From contig DASYCO010000001.1 of the NCBI GenBank assembly GCA_036500145.1, positions 1 to 43,142 of the forward strand: a DNA stretch of 43,142 bases, read 5' to 3'. This document shows positions 30,098 to 38,876 of the stretch, piece by piece. Every line of letters starts with the position of its first letter. Positions within the stretch are counted from its first letter, which is position 1. The notes below the pieces were generated by a model. It searched no databases. It worked only from the letters and a program-made list of their open reading frames with translations, and was not told the origin of the DNA. The position numbers and the translations under genes are program-made. This DNA is from CAMAVH01 sp036500145 (GTDB lineage Bacteria; Pseudomonadota; Alphaproteobacteria; SMXQ01).

Positions 30098-31087
30098 CTA
30101 TTGCGCCGGCACGGCGCCGCCGGCCTTGAGGATCGGCGTCCAGCGCGCCACTTCCTGCACGACATACTGGCCGAGCCAGGCCGGGGTGCGTTCCTCGCCC
30201 GTCGGCAAAACGCCGCCGAGGTCGAGCAGGCGCTTCTTGGTGGCCGGATCGTCGAGCGCCTTCAGCAGCGCGGCGTTGAGCTTCTCGACGACAGGCTTCG
30301 GCGTGTTCTTCGGCGCGAAGATCGCGTTCCAGGCGCTGACCTGATAGTCCGGCAGGCCCGCTTCCTTGGTCGTCGGCACGTCGGGCAGCGCCGGCGAACG
30401 TTCCGGCGTGGCGATGGCGTAGGCCTTGATGGTGCCGCCCTGGATCTGCGTCACCAGGTTGACGATCTGGTCGCAGGCGTAGTCCACCTTGCCGGCGATC
30501 ATGTCGTTGATGACCGGGCCGGTGCCCGTGTAGGGCACGCGCGTCGGCTTCACGCCGATCATGACGTTGAACATGGTGCAGGTGGTGAAGGACACCGAGC
30601 CGACGCCGGCATGGGCTTCGTTGGCCTTGTCCTGCTCGGTCTTCAGCTTGGCGATGAAGTCCTTCAGGTTGTCCGCTGGATAGTCCTTGCGCGCGACGAT
30701 CAGGATCGGCGTGCCGGCGGCCATGCCGACGGGCTCGAAGTCCTTGGCCGGATCGTAGCGCAGCTTCGGATAGAGCGCCGGCGCCGCGCCATGGGTGCCC
30801 ATGTGGCCCATCATGATGGTGTAGCCGTCGGGCGCCGCCTGGGCGCCGCGCGTGATGCCGGTGGTGCCGCCGGCCCCCGCCACGTTCTCGATGACGATCT
30901 GCTGGCCGAGCGTCTTCGACATGTTCTCGCCGACGATGCGGGCGATCACGTCGGTCGGCCCGCCGGCGGCGAAGGGCACGATCATGGTGATCGGGCGCGT
31001 CGGGTAGGTCTGGGCCGAGGCGGCGGTGGCGGTCAATGTGGCGACGGCGAGGGCTGCCGCAGCGAGAGCTGAGAGGGTCTGCTTCAT
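30098..31087 (-). CDS. tctC: Tripartite tricarboxylate transporter substrate-binding protein (TctC/Bug family)
   Basis: This 329-aa periplasmic binding protein has a signal peptide (1-25, cleaving after ASA) followed by YPTRPITMIVPFAAGGPTDV, the family's start. Bug proteins capture carboxylates in the periplasm and deliver them to TctAB. The conserved second stretch VENVAGAGGTTG is present. It lies 102 bp downstream of tctA in the same direction, which completes a tctB-tctA-tctC set. The ligand cannot be deduced; relatives bind citrate, tricarballylate, terephthalate and other acids. Confidence 0.93.
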   Translation of the reverse strand: MKQTLSALAAAALAVATLTATAASAQTYPTRPITMIVPFAAGGPTDVIARIVGENMSKTLGQQIVIENVAGAGGTTGITRGAQAAPDGYTIMMGHMGTHGAAPALYPKLRYDPAKDFEPVGMAAGTPILIVARKDYPADNLKDFIAKLKTEQDKANEAHAGVGSVSFTTCTMFNVMIGVKPTRVPYTGTGPVINDMIAGKVDYACDQIVNLVTQIQGGTIKAYAIATPERSPALPDVPTTKEAGLPDYQVSAWNAIFAPKNTPKPVVEKLNAALLKALDDPATKKRLLDLGGVLPTGEERTPAWLGQYVVQEVARWTPILKAGGAVPAQ

Positions 31088-31189
31088 GATGGCCTCCTTG
31101 TCCGGTTGCAGAGATCGTTTCTTGTTGTCCGTTGCTTGTAGCTCCCGGCCGGCCGAGGGCCGAAACGGGTCATCGACGCTGGCGGTTTC

Positions 31190-32695
31190 CTATTCTTGAA
31201 ACGCTTCCTCTCGGCCCTTGCGGACCGTCGGGATGATCGCGACGACGAGCACGAGCAAGGCCACCAGCAGCAGGCCGGCGGAGACCGGGCTGGTGACGAA
31301 GGTGCCGAAGTCGCCGCGCGACAGGATCAGGGCCTGGCGCAGCTTCTCTTCCATCAGCTTGCCGAGCACGAAGCCGAGCAGCAGCGGCGCCGGCTCGAAG
31401 CCGAACTTGTAGAAGGCGTAGCCGGCGAAGCCGAAGAAGGCCGTCAGCAGCACGTCGCCCGGATGGTTGTTGATCGAGTAGATGCCGATGCAGCAGAACA
31501 GCAGGATCGCCGGGAACATCAGCCGGTAGGGCACCTTCAGCAGGCGCACCCAGAGGCCGATCAGCGGCAGGTTGATGATGAGCAGCATCAGGTTGCCGAG
31601 CCACATGCTGGCGATCATGCCCCAGAACAGGTCCGGGGTCTTGGTCATCACCTGCGGGCCGGGGATGATGCCGTGGATGGTCATGGCGCCGACCATCAGC
31701 GCCATGACGGCATTGGGCGGGATGCCCAGCGTCAGCAGCGGGATGAAGGCGGTCTGCGCGCCGGCGTTGTTGGCCGACTCGGGCCCGGCCACGCCTTCGA
31801 TGGCGCCCTTGCCGAAGCGCCAGGGCGTCTTCGACAGCTTTTTTTCCAGCGTGTAGGAGGCGAAGGGCCCGAGCACCGCGCCGTTGCCCGGCAGGATGCC
31901 GAGCACGCCGCCAAGGAAGGTGCCGCGCAGCACGGGCGCCGCCGCCTGCCTGAAGTCCTCCTTCGACGGCAGCAGCTTGCCGATCTTGGCCTGCACCACG
32001 TCGCGCGTCTCGGGGTTCTCGAGGTTGCGCAAAATTTCCGCGAAGCCGAACAGGCCCATGGCAAGCACGGCGAAGTCGACGCCATCCATCAGGTCGATGA
32101 GGCCGAGGGTCAGCCGCTCGTCGCCGGTCTGCAGGTCGGTGCCGACCGTGGAGAGCAGCAGGCCGACGAAGATCACCGCCCCCGCCTTCAGGATCGAGGC
32201 GCGCGCCAGCACCACCGCGAAGGCGAGGCCGAGGACCATCAGCGAGAAATATTCGGCGGGCCCGAAGATCAGCGCCAGGCGCGTGAGCGGCACGCCGAGC
32301 GCCGCGATCACCAGGGTCGCCACCGTGCCGGCGAAGAACGAGCCGATGGCGGCGACGCCGAGCGCGATGCCGGCGCGGCCGTTGCGCGCCATCTGGTGGC
32401 CGTCGATGGTGGTGACGACAGAGGTCGCCTCGCCGGGAATGTTGACCAGGATCGCCGTGGTCGAGCCGCCGTACTGCGCGCCGTAGTAGATGCCGGCCAG
32501 CATGATGAGCGCGCCGGTCGGGTCGACCTGGAAGGTCAGCGGCAGCAGGATGGCGATGGTGGCGATCGGGCCGACGCCGGGCAGGATGCCGACCAGCGTG
32601 CCGATCAGGCAGCCGGCGAAGCAGAGCGCCACGTTCTGCAGCGACAGCGCCGTGGAGAAGCCGAGTTCGAGGTTGCCGAGGAAGGTTTCCATCAT
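31190..32695 (-). CDS. tctA: Tripartite tricarboxylate transporter large membrane subunit TctA
   Basis: This 501-aa protein has about 11-12 hydrophobic segments. Family signatures include GILPGVGPIATIAILLPLTF near the N-terminus, GIYYGAQYGGSTTAILVNIPGE, and the repeat GILPGNGAVLGPFASY in the second half. It forms the channel part of a secondary carboxylate importer with TctB. The start is only seven bases after the tctB stop. The protein begins with two methionines (ATG at 32695 and 32692) and either could be used. Confidence 0.94.
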   Translation of the reverse strand: MMETFLGNLELGFSTALSLQNVALCFAGCLIGTLVGILPGVGPIATIAILLPLTFQVDPTGALIMLAGIYYGAQYGGSTTAILVNIPGEATSVVTTIDGHQMARNGRAGIALGVAAIGSFFAGTVATLVIAALGVPLTRLALIFGPAEYFSLMVLGLAFAVVLARASILKAGAVIFVGLLLSTVGTDLQTGDERLTLGLIDLMDGVDFAVLAMGLFGFAEILRNLENPETRDVVQAKIGKLLPSKEDFRQAAAPVLRGTFLGGVLGILPGNGAVLGPFASYTLEKKLSKTPWRFGKGAIEGVAGPESANNAGAQTAFIPLLTLGIPPNAVMALMVGAMTIHGIIPGPQVMTKTPDLFWGMIASMWLGNLMLLIINLPLIGLWVRLLKVPYRLMFPAILLFCCIGIYSINNHPGDVLLTAFFGFAGYAFYKFGFEPAPLLLGFVLGKLMEEKLRQALILSRGDFGTFVTSPVSAGLLLVALLVLVVAIIPTVRKGREEAFQE

Positions 32696-32702
32696 GCGCC
32701 TC

Positions 32703-33161
32703 CTAGTAGCCCAGCAGCCAGGGCGCCACGGGGATCGGCAGGCTCAGCAGCACCTTGAACAGCAGCCAGCAGAAAGTCGTCATGGCCGCGCCGAACAGCA
32801 CCGATTCGACGAAGCGCGAATCGCGCGTGGCGAGGCTGCCGATGATCACGGCGGCCGGGCCGGCGACGAACAGCCCGAGCGGCCGGATCGCGAGGCCGAA
32901 CAGGATCGCCGCGCCGAGGATGAAGACAGGGCCGCGGATGCTCCAGCGCTCGAGGGACGCGCCGTCCTTGACGATGGAGAGGATGACGAGCGCCAGGCCG
33001 CAGACGGCGCAGGCCGAAGCCAGGACGCGCGGCATCATGCCGGGCCCGAGGGCGCGCATGGTGCCGACGGCAAGGTCGTCGGTCTGCCAGAAAACGAAGG
33101 CCGCGAGGACGATGAGAAAGAGACCGGCTGCAGTTTCCTGCGGCGCGCGGATGCGAATCAT
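32703..33161 (-). CDS. tctB: Tripartite tricarboxylate transporter small membrane subunit TctB
   Basis: This 152-aa membrane protein has four hydrophobic segments, including LFLIVLAAFVFW and the motif LGPGMMPRVLA typical of TctB. The ATG at 33161 follows GGAGGG at seven bases; the longer frame to 33206 would add 15 charged residues. It is the first gene of the operon. The 255-bp region before it (33162-33416) holds no gene; I see only a small CCCTC/GAGGG hairpin and no convincing promoter or operator there. Confidence 0.9.
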   Translation of the reverse strand: MIRIRAPQETAAGLFLIVLAAFVFWQTDDLAVGTMRALGPGMMPRVLASACAVCGLALVILSIVKDGASLERWSIRGPVFILGAAILFGLAIRPLGLFVAGPAAVIIGSLATRDSRFVESVLFGAAMTTFCWLLFKVLLSLPIPVAPWLLGY

Positions 33162-33416
33162 GCGACCGCCCTCCGCAGATCGGCTTGGACGGACTGCCCC
33201 CAGCAAGTCGTACGCATCGCCACCCCCCGCGTCACCTTGTCAGGCTATTTTTCTCCCTCGATTGTATGAGGGCGTCAGACGAATGCACGTGAAAATGTGC
33301 CGTTCGCTCGTCTTTTGGATCAGTCGTCACGGCTATCGCTCACAATGGATTGTTCCATCGCGCTGGCGCCGCCTGCCCATGGATGCGTCATGCTGCAAAG
33401 CAACATGCCATCACGC

Positions 33417-33929
33417 TCACTTGCTCATAAAGAGAACGGGCATCTCCAAGCCGTCCGCCAGCGCCATCACGCCGGGCTGGTCCGCGCGATAGCCTTGCGC
33501 CTCATAGAACGGCACGGCGTTGAGATAAGCGCGCAGCAGGAAATGCGAATGTCCTGCCGCCTTTGCCGCGCCTTCGGCTTGCGACAGCAGCCGCGTCGCC
33601 AGGCCGCGGCGCGCGACGGCGGGCGACACGAACAGCTTGCGGATGCGCGCGGTGCCGGGTTCCTCGGCAAGCGCGACCCATCCCGCCGTGCCGACGATGC
33701 GGAGACCCGGCAGTTCCGCGACCTGCAGATGGCTGCGCGCGAGATCGGCGGCATAATCCTCCGTGTCGATCAGCGCGTCATGGGCGGCGACCTGCGCCGG
33801 CGCGTAGCGCGGCGTCGCGAGCCTGGCGAAGGAAAGCCGATGCAGCGCGCGCACGGCGGAAAGGTCGTCCGCGGCGTAGCTCCGCAGGCGCACTCCGGAA
33901 AGATCTGGGATGGCGGCTGGCTCGTCCAT
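33417..33929 (-). CDS. GNAT-family N-acetyltransferase
   Basis: This 170-aa single-domain acetyltransferase has the acetyl-CoA-binding motif A as RKLFVSPAVARRGLATRLL, preceded by the beta-strand LRIVGTAGWVAL and followed by the FYEAQGY motif that closes the fold. The substrate may be a small amine or a protein N-terminus; nothing in the sequence decides. It follows the response-regulator gene in the same direction with a 46-bp gap, so they may be co-transcribed, but their functions do not obviously connect. Confidence 0.88.
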   Translation of the reverse strand: MDEPAAIPDLSGVRLRSYAADDLSAVRALHRLSFARLATPRYAPAQVAAHDALIDTEDYAADLARSHLQVAELPGLRIVGTAGWVALAEEPGTARIRKLFVSPAVARRGLATRLLSQAEGAAKAAGHSHFLLRAYLNAVPFYEAQGYRADQPGVMALADGLEMPVLFMSK

Positions 33930-33975
33930 GCGTCCATTCCGCCAGAGACGGACGTCCGCCGCAAGCGGTGGCGCG

Positions 33976-34458
33976 CTACGCCTTCGGCGCTTCGGCCTTG
34001 GCGGCCGGCGTGGAAGCGCCGAGACGCTTTTCGATCTGGGCGATCTTGGCCTGGCGGCGAGCCAGCGCGTCGCCGCGCGAGGCCGGGCTGCGCCAGAATT
34101 TCACGCGCTCGACCAGCTTGGTGATCCCGCTCGTCTTGACGACGAAGTCGTCGCCGCCGGCCTTGAAGGCGGCGAGCAGGATGTCGACTGTGTCGGACGC
34201 GGTGAGGAAGAGGATCGGCACGCGTTCGCCGATCTGTTTGCGGAAACGCTGGCAGGCTTCGATGCCGTCGACGTCCGGCATCATGATGTCGAGCAGGATG
34301 ATGCTCGGCATGTTGGCCAGCAGGAACTGCTCGGCCTCCTTCGCGTTCGGCGCGGCGAACACGCTGAACCCCTCGGCCTTCAACACGTCGCCGTACAGCC
34401 GGCTCTGCACCGGGTTGTCGTCGACGAGAAGAACGAAGCCTTGGGAGGCTGAGGACAT
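33976..34458 (-). CDS. Orphan single-domain response regulator
   Basis: This 160-aa receiver domain has acidic residues D13/D14, phospho-acceptor D57 (ILLDIMMPD), T86 (LTAS) and K108. The lysine is followed by Thr-Ser, where most receivers have Pro (KP), so the beta5-alpha5 turn is unusual. About 35 residues after the domain form a basic, Ala-rich tail (RRQAKIAQIEKRLG) and no output domain. The start is ATG 34458 with AGGGG upstream. No histidine kinase is in the window, so the partner is elsewhere. It may act by protein-protein contact. Confidence 0.9.
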   Translation of the reverse strand: MSSASQGFVLLVDDNPVQSRLYGDVLKAEGFSVFAAPNAKEAEQFLLANMPSIILLDIMMPDVDGIEACQRFRKQIGERVPILFLTASDTVDILLAAFKAGGDDFVVKTSGITKLVERVKFWRSPASRGDALARRQAKIAQIEKRLGASTPAAKAEAPKA

Positions 34459-34562
34459 CGGATACCCCTAACGCGAAAGAAACCCACCCTGGGCGAATCT
34501 CGTTGAGATTTGGTTAACCCCTCCCCCGAACGGATAGGGGAACCCAAGGCGTGCCATTGTAA

Positions 34563-34585
34563 TTGCTCGGAAATATCCCGAGCAA
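34563..34585 (-). terminator. Hairpin after the psd-pssA operon
   Basis: TTGCTCGG and CCGAGCAA form an 8-bp stem with a 7-base loop, starting 21 bp after the pssA stop and followed on the minus strand by an A/T-rich stretch. It lies between pssA and the response-regulator gene. Confidence 0.6.
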
Positions 34586-34606
34586 GAAACGCGGGGCCGG
34601 CGCTGC

Positions 34607-35494
34607 CTAGGTCAGGCGCGACGGCGGCTCGTCACTCCCGTCGGCGATGGCCTCGTCCCCGTCCGCCTCTTCGCCGACCGGCTCGAAGGCCCGGTCCTCA
34701 CGCTCGTCCGCCGTCTCGGCATGGTCGGGCATCGGCGTCTCCGTCGCCTGCCGGCGATAGGAGCGCAGCGCCAGCGGGATCGAGCCGATGTAGACGATGC
34801 AGAGCAGGCTCATGGTTGCCCAGGGCGCGGTGACGACCAGCGCCGCCAGCAGGCCGACGGCGAGCAGCGCCGGCATCACCCAGCGATGCGGCACGCGCAG
34901 GCGCTTGAAGGAATAGGTCGGCAGGCGGCTGATCATCATCGCGCCGACGGCGACCAGCACCACGGCGTTGAGCAGCGGCTGGGCGAAGATCGTGGAGCCG
35001 AATTCGAAGCTCAGCATCATCGGCAGCAGCGCGCAGCCGGCGCCCGCCGGCGCCGCCATGCCGGTGAAGTAGCTGCCGGCCCAAGGCGGCAGGTCGGAGA
35101 TGCCGATGCGCGTGTTGAAGCGCGCCAGGCGCAGCGCGGCGCAGACCGCGTAGAGCAGCGCCAGCACCCAGCCCGGGCCGCCGAGCACGTTCAGCGTCCA
35201 GAGATAGACGAGGATGCCGGGCGCCACGCCGAAGCAGAGGAAGTCGGACAGCGAGTCCAGCTCGGCGCCGAACTTGGTGCTGCCGCCGAGGCGGCGCGCC
35301 ACGCGGCCGTCCAGCGAGTCGAGCACGGCGGCGACGATGACGGCGGCGACCGCCAGTTCCCAGCGCTGCTGGAAGCCGTAGCGGATCGCGGTCAGGCCGG
35401 CGCAGAGCGCCAGCACCGTCAGCACGTTCGGCAGCAGCTGGTGGAACGGCAGCTCGCGGATGCGGCGGCGCGGCCGGCGGATCATCCCCGCCAT
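34607..35494 (-). CDS. pssA: CDP-diacylglycerol--serine O-phosphatidyltransferase
   Basis: This 295-aa membrane enzyme makes phosphatidylserine from CDP-diacylglycerol and serine. The CDP-alcohol phosphotransferase motif DGx2ARx8Gx3Dx3D is exact: DGRVARRLGG through GAELDSLSD. About eight hydrophobic segments follow. The C-terminus is a hydrophilic acidic tail (EREDRAFEPVGEEADGDE) of about 45 residues. It starts two bases after the psd stop, or at the in-frame ATG 35485, which has a better-placed AGGG. With psd it converts CDP-DAG to phosphatidylethanolamine in two steps. Confidence 0.94.
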   Translation of the reverse strand: MAGMIRRPRRRIRELPFHQLLPNVLTVLALCAGLTAIRYGFQQRWELAVAAVIVAAVLDSLDGRVARRLGGSTKFGAELDSLSDFLCFGVAPGILVYLWTLNVLGGPGWVLALLYAVCAALRLARFNTRIGISDLPPWAGSYFTGMAAPAGAGCALLPMMLSFEFGSTIFAQPLLNAVVLVAVGAMMISRLPTYSFKRLRVPHRWVMPALLAVGLLAALVVTAPWATMSLLCIVYIGSIPLALRSYRRQATETPMPDHAETADEREDRAFEPVGEEADGDEAIADGSDEPPSRLT

Positions 35495-35496
35495 CC

Positions 35497-36180
35497 CTAG
35501 CTCGCCGCGCTCGGCAGATGGGCGACCACGGTCTCGCCGCCCAGCACCTGGTCGCCGACCTGCACGGCGACGACGCTGCCTTCCGGCAGGTAGACGTCGG
35601 TGCGGCTGCCGAAGCGGATCAGGCCGAAGCGGTCGCCGCCGACGATTTCCTGGCCGTTCGTCAGGTCGCAGATGATGCGGCGCGCGATCAGGCCGGCGAT
35701 CTGCACGAAGACAATCTCATGGCCCGCATGGGTCGTCATGCGCACCGACTGGCGCTCGTTGTCGACGCTCGCCTTGTCGAGCGACGCGTTGAAGAACTTG
35801 CCGGGGCGGTAATGCAGGCCGGTCACGCGGCCGGAGGCCGGCACGCGGTTGACGTGCACGTTGAAGATGTTGAGGAAGACGCTGACGCGCGTCAGCTCCG
35901 CCGTGCCCATGCCGAGCTCCGGCGGCGGCGCGGCGCGCACGATCATCTGCACGCGCCCGTCGGCGGCGCTGATGACGGCGAGCGGATCGGACGGCGGCAC
36001 GCGCTCGGGATCGCGGAAGAACCAGATGCACCAGGCCGTCAGCACCAGGCCGATGACGCCGAGCGCCGAGGAGAACAGCGCCAGCACCAGGCTGACGAGG
36101 GCGAACAGCGCGATGAAGGGCCAGCCGGCCGGATGGATCGGGATCAGCGAGGCGGTGGGAGGCGTCGAGTGAGCGGACAA
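35497..36180 (-). CDS. psd: Phosphatidylserine decarboxylase proenzyme
   Basis: This is a 227-aa, short (type II-like) alphaproteobacterial Psd that makes phosphatidylethanolamine. It self-cleaves at Gly191-Ser192 in RFGSRTDVYLP to form the pyruvoyl cofactor. The N-terminus contains IPIHPAGWPFIALF and a hydrophobic hairpin anchoring it to the membrane; FNIFNVHVNRVP-like motifs (here LNIFNVHVNRVP) are conserved. I choose TTG at 36180 as start because homology begins near there and an AGG lies upstream; the longer frame to 36294 overlaps the 3' end of the LysM gene and encodes low-complexity sequence. Confidence 0.9.
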   Translation of the reverse strand: MSAHSTPPTASLIPIHPAGWPFIALFALVSLVLALFSSALGVIGLVLTAWCIWFFRDPERVPPSDPLAVISAADGRVQMIVRAAPPPELGMGTAELTRVSVFLNIFNVHVNRVPASGRVTGLHYRPGKFFNASLDKASVDNERQSVRMTTHAGHEIVFVQIAGLIARRIICDLTNGQEIVGGDRFGLIRFGSRTDVYLPEGSVVAVQVGDQVLGGETVVAHLPSAAS

Positions 36181-36244
36181 GGGCGACCTGACTTGCAAAG
36201 GAGGAAACGAAAGCGACGCGAGCCGACGTTTTCGACGGGCGGCG

Positions 36245-37279
36245 TCAGTTGGATTTGGGCCTGTTCGATTTAGGCCCATCCGATTTAGGCCCATCTGATT
36301 TAGGCAGGGCGAAGACCTGGCCGGGATAGATCAGGTCCGGATCGCGGATCTGCGACTTGTTGGCTTCGAAGATCAGGGCGTAGCGCATGCCCTCGCCGTA
36401 GGTGCGGCGCGCCAGGCGCCACAGGCTGTTGCCGGGCTGCACGATCACCGCGGTGCCCGCCGTCACGCCTTCCGTCGGCGGCGCGCGGTTGAAGGCGTAT
36501 TCGGCGCGGTCGGAGACCTTGCCCTTGTCGTCCAGGCGGTCGACGCGCAGCTTGTGGTCGCCCGGCTGCAGCAGCTGCGGCAGCGCCAGACGCCATTCGT
36601 TCTTGCCGTCGGAGGCGGTCGAGCCGGCCAGCGCGTCGTCGAGGTAGATGTTGAGCTTGGCCCCGGCCGGCGCGTTGCCGCTGACCGTCGCGCGGCCCTT
36701 GTCGTCGTAGTCGATGACGTCGATGGTCAGGCCGCGCGCGCCGCGGCCGTCGCCGGGCGCGAAGGGCGACTGCATGAGCGTGCTCGGCCCGTCGCCCTTG
36801 CCCGGCACGCGCAGCGCCAGCACGCCCGTGGCGCCCTCGCCGTTCTCCGGCACCACCAGCACCACGTCGGAATCCGAATTGAGCGTCTGGCCGTCGCCCA
36901 GCTTCGCGCTGAGGCTGAGGTTGCGCGAACCCGGCGGCAGCGGCTTGTCGGGCACCAGCACCCATTCGCCGCGCTTGTCGGCCTGCACATGGCCGATGAC
37001 GGTCTCGCCGTCCATGACGGTGATCTCGGCGCCCGGCTCGGCGCGGCCGGCGATCACGGTGTCGCCGTTGGGATTGACGCGCACCACGTCGAAGCTCGGC
37101 GCCGCCGGCTGGCGCTCCAAGGGCGGCGGCTGGACAGGCCCGGCGCCGTCGCTGGTCGCCACGGCCGGGGCAGCCTGATCGTCGCCCTGCCAATCGATGA
37201 CCCAATTCAGGCCAAAGGCGACAAGGAGGACGAGCGCGCCGAGAATGGCGAGGACAGCGGGCTTATCTAATTTTTTCAA
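36245..37279 (-). CDS. LysM-domain envelope protein with Ig-like repeats
   Basis: This 344-aa protein has an N-terminal membrane anchor (9-27, VLAILGALVLLVAFGLNWV), a Pro-rich linker, two Ig-like beta modules (about 65-150 and 175-265, each with GxAxPGAxI/LxI/V), and a C-terminal LysM domain (about 275-330, VQPGNSLWRLARRTYG to IYPGQVFALP). LysM binds peptidoglycan, so the protein tethers something to the cell wall from the inner membrane. The only possible start is TTG 37279, because a stop lies six codons upstream. The last 18 residues are KSDGP/KSNRP repeats encoded by 15-bp tandem DNA repeats. It precedes psd-pssA. Confidence 0.86.
   Translation of the reverse strand: MKKLDKPAVLAILGALVLLVAFGLNWVIDWQGDDQAAPAVATSDGAGPVQPPPLERQPAAPSFDVVRVNPNGDTVIAGRAEPGAEITVMDGETVIGHVQADKRGEWVLVPDKPLPPGSRNLSLSAKLGDGQTLNSDSDVVLVVPENGEGATGVLALRVPGKGDGPSTLMQSPFAPGDGRGARGLTIDVIDYDDKGRATVSGNAPAGAKLNIYLDDALAGSTASDGKNEWRLALPQLLQPGDHKLRVDRLDDKGKVSDRAEYAFNRAPPTEGVTAGTAVIVQPGNSLWRLARRTYGEGMRYALIFEANKSQIRDPDLIYPGQVFALPKSDGPKSDGPKSNRPKSN
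36252..36305 (-). repeat. 15-bp tandem repeat at the 3' end of the LysM gene
   Basis: On the plus strand GATTTAGGCCCATCC/T occurs at 36267-36281 and 36282-36296, with a partial copy at 36297-36305 and a diverged copy to the left. It encodes repeating Pro-Lys-Ser-Asp/Asn-Gly/Arg at the C-terminus. Confidence 0.85.
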
Positions 37280-37381
37280 AGGCTTATGGATCGTTCAGAT
37301 AGGGCCAGAAGCTAACCTAATACGCCGCCCGCACAGGCGCAATGCGCATGCGGCCGGCGGCTCTCGTCCTCAGGAACCCGG

Positions 37382-38311
37382 TCACTTGGCGGCCGGCTTG
37401 CCGGGCTTGTTCACGATCGGCGGCAGGGCCTTGAGATAGGCCGCCATGGCCGCGAGGTCCTCGTCGGTCAGCTTCGAGGTGCCATGCTCGACGACCTCGG
37501 CCATCAGCGAGCCCAGCGAGTCGCCGTCCGGCGTCATGCCGATCTTCAGCGCGAAGGCGATGTCGTCGTCGCTCCATTCGCCGATGCCCGTCTGCGGGTC
37601 CGGGGTGATGTTCGGCGCGCTCTCGCCTTCGGCGCCGTCGTCCGATCCCGCCATCCAGAGGCTGGTCTTCAGCCCGCCGAGGCGGTCGCGCGGCGTGTGG
37701 CATTCGGCGCAATGGCCGAGCGCCTCGACGAGGTAGCGGCCGCGCATCCATGTCTCGTCGGCGGCGGCGGCAGAGCGGGTGTTCACGGGCGGCAGCGGCC
37801 CCGGCGTGAAGTTCAGCCATTTCCAGACGACGACGCCTAGGCGGACGTTGAACGGAAAGCCGACGTCATGCGGCTTGCTCGGCTTGGCGACCGGCGGCAG
37901 GGTCTTGACGTAGGCATAGAGGTCGCGGACGTCGCCGTCCGACATCTTCGTGTAGCTCGTGTAGGGAAAGGCCGGGAAATACTGGCTGCCGTCCGGCGCG
38001 ACGCCCTCGCGCACCGCGCGGATGAAATCCTGCTCGGACCATTTGCCGATGCCATAGGTCGGGTCGGGCGTGATGTTCGGCGTGTAGAAGGTGCCGAACG
38101 GCGTCTTCAGCGCGCGTCCGCCGGCGAGCATCTCGCCTTTGTGGGCGCTGTCCGTGTGGCAGGTCTCGCAGCCCGAGGCGTGGAAGACATAGGCGCCGCG
38201 CTCGGCCGAAGCCTCCTGCGCCTGCGCCGCGGCCGACAGGGCGATGCCCATGCCGAGCGAAAACAGGAACGCCGCGCCGAAATGAATCGGCGCGGCGCTG
38301 TAACGGGTCAT
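37382..38311 (-). CDS. Dihaem c-type cytochrome
   Basis: This 308-aa periplasmic protein has a signal peptide and two haem-c sites, CETCH and CAECH, each in a cytochrome c domain of about 120 residues. Both domains contain the NITPDP...GIG-WS/D motif seen in cytochrome subunits of membrane alcohol/aldehyde dehydrogenases, and each ends with a DLYAYVKTLPP- or AAMAAYLKALPP-like helix. The ATG at 38311 is chosen because it directly precedes the signal peptide; the frame also extends to ATG 38356. It follows the monohaem cytochrome gene by 79 bp. No dehydrogenase gene is adjacent, so the electron donor is unknown. Confidence 0.88.
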   Translation of the reverse strand: MTRYSAAPIHFGAAFLFSLGMGIALSAAAQAQEASAERGAYVFHASGCETCHTDSAHKGEMLAGGRALKTPFGTFYTPNITPDPTYGIGKWSEQDFIRAVREGVAPDGSQYFPAFPYTSYTKMSDGDVRDLYAYVKTLPPVAKPSKPHDVGFPFNVRLGVVVWKWLNFTPGPLPPVNTRSAAAADETWMRGRYLVEALGHCAECHTPRDRLGGLKTSLWMAGSDDGAEGESAPNITPDPQTGIGEWSDDDIAFALKIGMTPDGDSLGSLMAEVVEHGTSKLTDEDLAAMAAYLKALPPIVNKPGKPAAK

Positions 38312-38390
38312 GGTCTCGGTTCTCTTGGAACCGGCTGTCCGGAACGACGATGCCATGCGTTCTTTATAGTCCCGCTTGTCTGGCCGGTCG

Positions 38391-38876
38391 TTACTTTATC
38401 TCGGGGCCGCGGAATTCCTTGTGACAAGCGCTGCAGACCGCCGCCGCCTTGGTGAAGGCCGCCGTGACGGCCGCGCCATCGCCGGACTTCGCCGCCGTGG
38501 CCACCTGCGTGAAGGCGGCCTGGCCGTCCTTGGCGTAGCCCTGGAACTTGTCGAAGTTCGCCCAGATCTCCGGCTTGGCGCGGGTGCTGCCGGGCAGCTT
38601 GTCGAGCCCGCTGCCGGCCGGGAACAGGGCCGGAAGCTTCTGCATGCCGGCGCTGATGTCGTCCGCCGCCTTGGCGGTCGCCGCATCCGCCGTCCCGCTC
38701 TTGGCCGAAGCCGCGAGGGTCTTGCTCCAGTCGCCGAAGGACTTCATCACCGCCTGGCGTTCCTTGGCGGCGGCTTCCGCCGTCTGGGCCGAGGCGCCGC
38801 CCGCCGAAAGGCAGAAGGCGACCATCAGGGTCATCAACGCCGAAAAAACGGCGATCGGCTTGGCGCGAAACTGCAT
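38391..38876 (-). CDS. Monohaem class II cytochrome c (cytochrome c'/c-556 type)
   Basis: This 161-aa protein has a signal peptide (MQFRAKPIAVFSALMTLMVA, ending ASA) and a four-helix-bundle sequence with the single haem motif CSACH close to the C-terminus, the hallmark of class II cytochromes. The ATG at 38876 follows GGAGAG. Class II cytochromes carry electrons or bind NO; without a ligand-position alignment I cannot say whether the haem is five- or six-coordinate. It is the first gene of a two-cytochrome unit. Confidence 0.9.
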   Translation of the reverse strand: MQFRAKPIAVFSALMTLMVAFCLSAGGASAQTAEAAAKERQAVMKSFGDWSKTLAASAKSGTADAATAKAADDISAGMQKLPALFPAGSGLDKLPGSTRAKPEIWANFDKFQGYAKDGQAAFTQVATAAKSGDGAAVTAAFTKAAAVCSACHKEFRGPEIK

